In this document: piece after piece, positions 56,641 through 64,000 of the stretch
How positions within the stretch are numbered: position 1 is the stretch's first letter
How the letters are laid out: every line of letters begins with the position of its first letter
From: Tipula vernalis
Taxonomy: Eukaryota; Arthropoda; Insecta; Diptera; Tipulidae
Assembly (NCBI GenBank): GCA_958295665.1
Contig: OY282560.1
Coordinates: 90,124,311-90,188,310 of the forward strand
Direction of reading: 5' to 3'
DNA: 64,000 bases
Notes under the pieces: generated by a model
The model's database searches: none
What the model saw: only the letters and a program-made list of their open reading frames with translations
Told to the model about the DNA's origin: nothing
Position numbers and translations under genes: made by a program

Positions 56641-57095
56641 TGTTGTGGTCGATTAAATGTTCTTGACGATTGAATAATTCAAACAAATCATTAAGCTCCT
56701 TCTTTGCTCCCACAAAGTTGTGGTCATTATCAGATATAGGATTTCAATCGGTTTGCCTCTTCTGGCAGAAATGGTCGGCCAGTAATAACTCTGTACAAAT
56801 GTAACTGATCCATTATCTGTTCATTTCGATTTTTTCGGAGCTTAAAGCATACTATATACATTTCACTGTCAAATAATTGATATCAAAGTTCTAGCGCCAA
56901 CTTTGGCAGTACTAATGGGCGTTTTGCGTTAAAATCACAATCTGACATTGATAGTTTACCACCAACGAGTATGATTGATTTTTTATCTATAAACAGCGTT
57001 AATGCTAATGTATTACTATCTTTCTCAATACTGTTGCTATATAGTATACCACAGTGTAGCAAGTTTCTCTTTTGAATGCATTGTGCTGGGCCCAT
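56641..57095 (-). pseudogene. BEL/Pao integrase remnant
   Basis: 57095-56883 contains LFIDKKSIILVGGKLSMSD and NAKRPLVLPK, the zinc-finger-preceding segment of BEL integrase. 56740-56640 contains NFVGAKKELNDLFELFNRQE, the segment after the second catalytic Asp. The middle is deleted. The second piece reads in frame into gypsy 3 RT. Confidence 0.6.
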
Positions 57096-57570
57096 CTAAC
57101 ACATATATTTTGAGCTATTTGTATTTCCATAACTTTTAGCGGAAAAACCACTTTATCATCAGTTTGTCAATATGCTGAAGCTGAATTACAAAATTTCTTT
57201 GACCTGTGTCCTTACTCTGTGCCGAAAGTACAAATCTAATTGAAATGTTTAAGTTTAGCAAAGTGCGATAGCATTAAATTCATATTCTAGCACATCTATT
57301 TTTGATAGCACAAGAAACAACTTTTTGTGTTTTTTTGCAATATTGCTGATTTACTGAATTGACTTATTATACCGAAAACAAAGTGTGTTTGTTGTTGAAC
57401 CTTGAAAACTTTTGCGAATAATCTCGATAACAAATTCAATAAACTAGTTTTCAAAAATGAAAACTTTTATTTTGCATAAACAAATATTGTTTATTGTATT
57501 TGCTACTGCATCTCTTTTTATCTATGTAAAATGTAAAAAAGCTGCAATCGTCTATTTTGAACAAATGGAA
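57096..57570. other. AT-rich non-coding stretch
   Basis: Nothing recognised. Confidence 0.4.
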
Positions 57571-57663
57571 TGTTAAAAGGCCGAATATCGAAAGGCCGAA
57601 TGTCGAAAGGGCGAATGTCGAAAGGCCGAATGTCGAAAGGCCGAATGTCGAAAGGCCGAATGC
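57571..57663 (+). repeat. 15-bp minisatellite, six units
   Basis: Tandem GAATGTCGAAAGGCC with two single-base variants. Being a multiple of three it stays open and reads NVERP repeats; this is a coincidence of length, not evidence of a gene. Confidence 0.9.
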
Positions 57664-58104
57664 CATTACAGATATTGCTAAGACGACTCTTCATAAAACG
57701 ATGAACCAGTTACGTCGATTTTTACGAATCATAAATTTCAATTGAGGATCACAACGCCAACGCAAGCAGGAGTTAAGCTGTACTAAATGATAAACTAAAG
57801 GGGAGCGAGAAGAACGATACGAGAGTAATCGAGTGGTCAACAGAAGCAGAAAAGGCATTTAACCCGACCAAAATGCAACTGAGCGAAGCAAGTATTAGTC
57901 CATCGATCATCGTCAGCAATACGATCGGGCGTTACTGGCTGCATATTTATCAATCAAACGTTTCAGACATATAATCGAGGGTGGTCTATTCACTTTATTC
58001 ACGGACTACAAACCAATAATGTGCGTATTCAACGAGAATTTAGCAAAAGCTTCTCCACGACAATTCCGGTATCTGATTTTATGGAACAATTCACCAACGA
58101 CATC
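57664..58104 (+). pseudogene. gypsy element 4, RT end and RNase H (left part)
   Basis: NQLRRFLRIINFN (RT thumb), then VIEWSTEAEKAF and RQQYDRALLAAYLSIKRFRH with LFTDYKPIM and KASPRQFR, the RNase H of a gypsy. It is cut at 58104 by Jockey copy 2; the next gypsy codons follow at 60560 after the duplicated 12 bases. There are frameshifts near 57740 and 58065. Confidence 0.8.
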
Positions 58105-58641
58105 TCAATGGATTCTGGGGTGAGCCAATCAAGAAAGAAGATTCAGAAAGATGAAAACGCTGAACTCTGTCGAAAACTCAGTGAAGTAGATGTACTTTTA
58201 ACCCAACTAAGAAGCGAAATTGAAAAACTAAAAAAAGAAAATGAAGAATTGAAGAAGCCTAAACCAATGGAGATTTCTGAAAACCTGCTAACTTGTTATA
58301 ATGAAGCAAGTACTCACACAAGTTATAACAATGAGTTCCATACGAAGAAAAGACAGACGAGAAAAGCAGAATTCTCGCCTGAAGTTGGAGATCATTCGCA
58401 AACTAATATATTAGTAACTGGTGATATTAATACCAAACGAGCTCACCAGCAACAGCAACAAAATCAGCAACAAAAGGTTGTACCGACAGTAAAGGCCCCT
58501 CCGACAATTAATGTAATCGGCATAACAGATGCCTGTGAAGAGCATAGCAAAAAAAATAACAAATTTCTCGTATACGTATACGTATTTATATGTAGTGGTA
58601 ATACAAATTATACGCCTGAATGTAGATTAAGAAAGAAATAA
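58105..58641 (+). pseudogene. Jockey 2 ORF1 remnant
   Basis: The frame has a coiled-coil region (LLTQLRSEIEKLKKENEEL), a Gln-rich run and KAPPTINVIGITDACEEHSK, resembling the segment before the PRE_C2HC domain in copy 1. The zinc knuckles are missing. Confidence 0.65.
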
Positions 58642-58929
58642 CCTCACATTATAATCCAATTCAGTGACGATTTTTTGTTTAATAAGGATACCAAACTTGA
58701 TGTAAAATTTATCAAATGGTCGGTCCCTGGGGTCGGCCATATAAATAACAAGCAATATTTGCATCAAATGTTGTACGATATTCCGACGACGAAATTTGTT
58801 CAACAAAAATCAAAAGTCCCAAGGTCAAATGATTTTTCTCGAATGTTCATAGAACGCACTTCATGTAAAAATTATCAAATGGTTAGCAACAAAGGGATTA
58901 AAAAAAAACAAAATGCATGTGCCGGCTAT

Positions 58930-60470
58930 TAAAAATGGGGAAGGAACCTGGGCCAAAAGCGATAAGCATAAAGCTATTTTATTGGCGGCTCACTTGGAAG
59001 ACACCTTTCAACCGTTACCTAGGCAAATAGCAGATGAAAACATAATAAAAATTAGCAAAATTGATGAATATAATATTCGATGAGTAACATTACAGGAATT
59101 AAAAAATGAGATCAAGTGTAATTTGAACGCCAAAAAAGCTCCAGGATATGATTTAATTACTGGACAAGTCGTAAAAGCCATTCCCGAGAAGGGACTACGA
59201 AAATTGGTTCAAATTATTGGCTGTCTTTAGACTAAAATATGTCCCACGACAATGGAAGTTTGCTGAAGTAATTATGATCCCCAAACCAAGCAAACCAGCG
59301 AACGATAAAAAGTCGTATAGACCGATTTCACTACTTCCTCTAATTTCAAAATTATTTGAAAAATTACTGCTCAAGAGACTCAAGCCAATAATAGAAGAGA
59401 GAAATTTGATTCCACCACACCAATTTGGATTTAGAGAGATTCACTCTACGATAGAACAAGTTCACAGAATAAAGGATATAATCGAAGACTCACTTGAGAA
59501 TAAGAAGATATGCTCCAGCATCTTCTTAGATGTAGCACAAGCTTTCGACAAAGTTTGGCACCAAAAACTTAAATTTAAATTGCATCGAGATCTACCTAAG
59601 CAGTTCTATCAAATTCTTAAATCTTATATCGCAGACCAACATTTCCGTGTAAAATATAACGGAGAGTACTCTGAACTAAAGAGAATATCAGCAGGCATCC
59701 CACAGGGAAGCGTACTGGGTCCTATATTAAACATCCTGTACACCAGAGATATGCCAAATACAAAAGGTGCCACCATAGCAAGAACCAAACCAGCAGAAGC
59801 AACGACCAAACTTCAAAAAGCAACCGACACAGTGAGTAGTTGGACAAAGAAATGGCGCATTAGCCTAAACGAGGCAAAATCGGTTCACGTAAACTTCACA
59901 AACCAGAAAGTTAACTGGATTCCAGTGAAACTTAATTCAAGGCCGGTTCCAAATGCAAATACAGCCAAATACCTCGGCATGACTCTCGATTGCAAGCTTA
60001 GATGGAAAGAGCATGTTAAAAAGAAAAAAGAAGAATTGAACATCAAATATAGGAAAATGTATTGGCTAATAGGTAGAAACTCTGAGCTTACAATACATAA
60101 CAAATTGCTATTATATCTATATATATATATATATATGGGGTTGTACCAAGAAGACAAATGTACAAATGATTTAATGTTTTCAAAATAAAGTGCTGCGTGG
60201 CATTGTAAACGCACCATGGTACATTAGAAATGATAACCTCCATAAGGACTTAAACATGGAATATGTAAGTGAAGAAACACATTCAGCTGATATCTCGGCA
60301 CCAAAATGCAGACACACGAAGATTGTTGGATACCACCAATGCAGTAAGAAGACTTCAAAGGCAGAAACCTTTGGAATTGGGCAGTTGTATTTAATCCAGA
60401 TAGAGAAAAATAATTACTATGTAAATTCAAACGGGAGTAACCATTGGGCTACTGCCCGTCAAATGTGAAT
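58930..60470 (+). pseudogene. Jockey 2 reverse transcriptase
   Basis: It starts in the linker (GEGTWAKSDKHKAILLAAHL), then AKKAPGYDLITGQVV and, in the long frame 59217-60188, YVPRQWKFAEVIMIPKPSK, HQFGFREIHSTIEQVH, FLDVAQAFDKVW and AGIPQGSVLGPI. The sequence jumps from RDMPNTKGATIA to TKPAEATTKLQ, so the catalytic FADD is deleted. A TA-repeat expansion near 60117-60135 breaks the C-terminus; 60190-60468 is the last part (GIVNAPWYIRND). Confidence 0.85.
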
Positions 60471-60547
60471 CTTCATTTAAGAAAGATAAATTACTAAATG
60501 ATTTGTAAATCAGTTGTAATATTAAATAAAGGAAAAAAAAATAATAA

Positions 60548-61560
60548 ACCAACGACATCCAGCACATATCAGGCTGCAATATTGTAATGGCAGATACACA
60601 GCGAACCGACGAAGAATTAAAAGAACTTCAGGAGTCACCAACGGAGCTGACAATCAAAGAAACTCCGGTTCGTTTTCCATCAGATTTTCACAGGATAGTT
60701 TTTGAAGCCACGCACAATTTGGCTCATTCAGGCGTGGCAGCTTTTATAAAGGCTATGAAAGATAATAATTCGTTTCGAAAGTCACCAAACACACCAAAAG
60801 TCTGCTCGGAAATTACGCGTCCGTGACCAGGCGACTCGCAGAAGAACAATTGGATATCGTGTTGGGCCACTGCCGATTTCCGAGGGACAAAGATATTGCA
60901 TTACAATAATCAACCGTTTAACTAGAAAGACCGAAGCAGTTCCATTTGCTGACATCCGGGGCGAAACAGTCGCATTGGCCGTGTTCAGCAGATGCATCGC
61001 CAATAGTGGCGAACCAGGAATCTCAGTTCGAGTCAGAATTATTTGAAGAGTTTTCAAAGATGTTGGGTTTGGAGCACAAAAGAAACACAACATATAATCC
61101 CAAATATAATAGATTGATTGATAGATGGCATCGAACTCTTAAAGCAGCAACTATTATAATTACGCAGCACTTACAGAGATAATCTGAAAACTTTTTCATC
61201 CGAATTAGAAGTCAATTCATCATCGAAAAGAAGGGAAACTCAAACCAATCGGAGTTCGCGAGAGAGCTACGGGAGCATTTTGCCAAAATTCGTCCTATCC
61301 CAACATCCCGTCACTGGAATAGAGTAGTATTTGTGTCACAAGAGCTTAAAACTTGTGTACTGGTTTTTGTCACAACGGATTTGTGCAGGAGATCATGAGA
61401 CAGCCTCAATTCGAGGGTCCATTTCAGGTTACCAAACGGAATGAAAAATCATTTATCTTGAAAGTCAAAGATAAACTAAGCAACATATCTGTTGCTTCAT
61501 CGAAGATAACCAAACTGATGCACTATATAAGCCGCCAATAAGTCAAATACAGATGTCACA
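60548..61560 (+). pseudogene. gypsy element 4, integrase (right part)
   Basis: VMADTQRTDEELKELQESPT leads to the zinc-finger region (FHRIVFEATHNLAHSGV), then in shifted frames GPLPISEGQRYCITIINRLT, FESELFEEFSKMLGLEHK, IDRWHRTLKAATI and QFEGPFQVTKRNEKSFILK. The catalytic Asp and Glu positions are degraded (LIDRWHRT in place of VERWHRT). It continues 57664-58104. Confidence 0.8.
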
Positions 61561-61770
61561 ACACCAACGGAGGAATATATTTGTGAGCTGTAACAATAAG
61601 CAAACACGGCCCCACAGTCTCTCTATAAAACCAAATTAACGAGAAGGAATGAGTTTTCTGACTTCTATGACTGATTTTAACCTCTTGAACAGTAGGTTTT
61701 CAAATAATTTTGAAATTTTTGAACTGCCGACACTCTGTCCAATTTCAATTTCAATGGTGGGAGATTATCT
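61561..61770. other. Spacer between gypsy 4 and BEL 3
   Basis: Short AT-rich sequence without recognisable features. Confidence 0.4.
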
Positions 61771-64000
61771 TCATGCAAAGGAACCCAAATCAATATTAGG
61801 CGGCTTAGCAATCCATTTACGACGATGTTGTAACTCATTCAGGTACGCATGAGCCCAACGTTTCCAAAAATGTTGTAACATGTATTGGACACGCTGATAT
61901 TGCTTCAGGCGGTTGAAATTTAAATGTTGAAGAGACGGATCCGATAATGACACAAGGGGTTGGCCAATTAAAAAGTGACCAGGCGTCAAACAACCTAAAT
62001 CATTCGGATCCTCGGACATTGGGGACAAAGGCCTCGAATTGAGACAGGCCTCAATTTGAACGGATATTGTGAGCAGTTGCCGTCCGTTTTATGTGGTGCT
62101 TTGCACTTTTCACGGATGACTCCCAGAGTCCTCCGATATGCGGTGATCTGAATTCGGTCTGGAAGCCTACAAAATTTGTGGCGTTGTCTGAGTAAATTTG
62201 GTTAGATAACCCGCGACGGCCTACAAATCGGCGCAGTGAAGATTATAAATGACTGAGTACTAAGATCCTCCGCCACTTCAATATGCACCGCCTTTTGAAG
62301 CAAAGCATATAAAATATAGCCAAATATCCCTTAGTAAAAACCTTTCTTTTTAATATATGACATAAACTAAACGGACCACTAAAATCGACACCAACCACCG
62401 AAAATGGTTTTGAAGGATTTTACCCTTCGATCAGGCAATTCCCCTATAACTTGATGACTTGTGCTTGGTTTCACTCTGAAACAGGTGACACAATCATGAA
62501 CCACTCTACGACACAATCCTCCACCCTGCAATATCCAGTATGGAGTTCTCAACCCATAAAACAATGCTTGAGGTCCACAATGCAATAACCGCTTGTGTCC
62601 GTCACGAACCAGAAGTTTAGAAAATACATGAGATCCAGGCAAAAGCAATAGATGTTTTGATTCATACGGAATGTTAGCGTTTTTTAATCTCCCTCCAACG
62701 CGAATGAATCCCTCTTCATCCAAGAAAGGACTCAAAGATTTCAATTTGGTTTTGCTATCCACGCAGTGATTCTTTTTAAGATTCCGAATATCTTCGGACA
62801 GCCTTCCGATTTCGGCTATTTCCCCTATCCAAATAAAGGAAATCAAGTCCCGCGGCACACTGCCTCTCGATATCAAATCAGCTGGATTTCAATTTGATGG
62901 GACATAATACCAATCGGTCAACTCCTGAATTTGGCTGACTCTATTAGCAACAAACACTACAAATTTACTTGGAGAATTTTTTATGCGAAGCAATGTGACA
63001 AATGAATCCATCCAATAATAAAGTGCATCAAAACTGATATTCATTGTGGATAAAACCTTATCCATTAGCTGAGCCAACAACAAAGAGGCGCACCATTCCA
63101 ACCGAGGGGTTGTTACCCCCTTCAATGGGGCCACTCTCGACTTGGAACACAAAAATCTGACACTTATTCTTCCTTCAAGATCAATCGATCTAATATATAT
63201 TATGCTACCATTGCCCTGCATTAGACAGGACATATCGAGGAATACTAATTTTCCCTAAGCTTACCAATTCTTTCTTAAAATTGTTACAATAAACATAAAA
63301 CTCCGAACCAACATCAGCATCCCAATACAATTCTTGCCTAGTCCATAATGCTTGCATAAATACCTGGGCCAAAAATATTATCGGACCACAAATTCCAAGC
63401 GGATCAAAGATGCTAGCGATTTCCGATAAAACAATTCACTTTGTTAATGATCTTGACTCATTAATTTTTAAGCTGGAAAAATCTATAAAGAATTCATAGA
63501 ATGAATGCCTAAGATTGACTTTAAATTGTGGGTCAACCTCTCATTTACTTCCAGAAAATTTGAGGACAATTCCTCACAATTGGACTCAACTTTACGCAAT
63601 ACAAGGCCACCTCTCGATAACAAGTTCGTCAAATCATGTTTTAGTTTCGATGCCTCTTCTAAATTTTCTGCTCCAGTGAAGACATTGTCAATATAGAAGT
63701 CCCGCTTGAGAACATCTGCCGCCAAAGGAAATGTCAGGTGTTCGTCATCAGCAAGCTGATGAAGGACACGAGTTGCCAAATATGAAGCTGAAGAGGTGCC
63801 ATATGTTACGATTGTTAATCGAAAACATTTAAGTTAATCATCTGTTGTAGATCTCCACCAGATTCTTTGGAAATCACGATCTGTCTTCTTTATCTTAAAC
63901 TGGCGATAAATTTTTGTGACATCACCCGTAAACACAACGGGGTATTTCCGGAATCGCAACACTATCGAGACGATGATTTACTCGAGGCATTGAAAACAAC
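61771..64000 (-). mobile_element. BEL/Pao element 3, runs off the window end
   Basis: On the minus strand from 64000: RT (VVFTGDVTKIYRQFKI, then MATRVLHQLADDEHL and the catalytic box FYIDNVFTGAE, 63779-63483), RNase H (RVAPLKGVTTPRLE, 63233-62889), integrase (DEEGFIRVGGRLKNANI, 62876-62379; SDNATNFVGF and IGGLWESSVKSAK near 62200-62080) and the integrase C-terminus LTPGHFLIGQPLVS to HRRKWIAKPP (62028-61771). The usual YVDD is YIDN, losing one catalytic Asp. Several frameshifts and a deletion between the integrase Asp and Glu segments are seen. Confidence 0.85.

Larger units (their letters stand above)
58105..60547 (+). mobile_element. Jockey copy 2, decayed, with target duplication
   Basis: It is flanked by ACCAACGACATC (58093-58104 and 60548-60559) and ends with an A-rich tail, so both ends are exact. 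It holds a shortened ORF1 and a partial ORF2 related to the Jockey at 42905-47673 but clearly diverged. Large internal deletions remove most of ORF1 and the endonuclease. Confidence 0.88.

Noticed and set aside
57557..57745. Small gene with NVERP repeats
   Set aside because: The frame is open because the minisatellite unit is 15 bp and it runs straight into gypsy RT sequence.

Overview
The window is about 64 kb of AT-rich animal nuclear DNA, almost certainly from an insect. Three things support this: intron-containing genes for secreted glycine-rich proteins, TATA boxes and AATAAA signals typical of RNA polymerase II genes, and a dense nested mix of insect-type transposons (Ty3/gypsy, BEL/Pao, Jockey, a CR1-like non-LTR element with a PHD-type ORF1, an R1/LOA-type element with a DUF4780-like ORF1, mariner and PIF/Harbinger). 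I cannot name the species. No rRNA, tRNA, CRISPR array or bacterial-type operon was seen.

Host genes. Only three loci look like resident genes, all on the plus strand. (1) 1-691 is the 3' part of a glycine-rich secreted protein gene. (2) 23940-25689 is a complete paralogue with signal peptide, one short intron, TATA box and poly(A) signal. The two share the last exon, intron position and phase, and 3' UTR, but differ in the number of a ~54-residue Gly-rich repeat. (3) 39106-39333 is a 75-residue Gly/His-rich secreted peptide gene with its own TATA box and poly(A) signal.

Layout. 1-691 Gly-rich gene A; 1703-1935 mariner fragment; 1936-12537 (minus) a gypsy element split by a 5.3-kb foldback-like inverted-repeat element (2817-8104, flanked by a 10-bp repeat) and by a 655-bp non-LTR 3' tail (9522-10176, flanked by a 21-22 bp duplication); 12721 to ~17690 (minus) a GC-richer R1/LOA-type element; 18514-22050 and 22550-23069 BEL/Pao fragments; 23772-25832 Gly-rich gene B; 27172-28587 a second inverted-repeat element beside a minus-strand transposon-derived gene remnant (28588-29505); 31505-35606 a gypsy with an internal deletion and a 3' LTR; 35607-38999 non-coding; 39008-39357 the small Gly/His-rich gene; 40377-40975 a non-LTR 3' fragment; 41696-42790 a Harbinger transposase with only two nonsense codons; ~42905-47673 a nearly intact Jockey element with an uninterrupted ORF2; 47674-49250 (minus) CR1-like and BEL remnants; 49972-53831 (minus) a whole but decayed CR1-like element; 54658-57095 (minus) gypsy plus BEL remnants; 57571-57663 a 15-bp minisatellite; 57664-61560 a gypsy split by a second Jockey copy with a 12-bp target duplication; 61771-64000 (minus) a BEL element running off the window.

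How it fits together. The picture is a small cluster of glycine-rich secreted protein genes whose intergenic DNA has been filled by waves of transposons inserting into one another. Insertion order can be read directly at four places where flanking duplications or interrupted reading frames mark the join. The youngest-looking pieces are the Jockey at 42.9-47.7 kb and the Harbinger transposase. The least explained pieces are the foldback-like element, whose arms are built of ~150-bp tandem units, and the fast-changing glycine-rich family.
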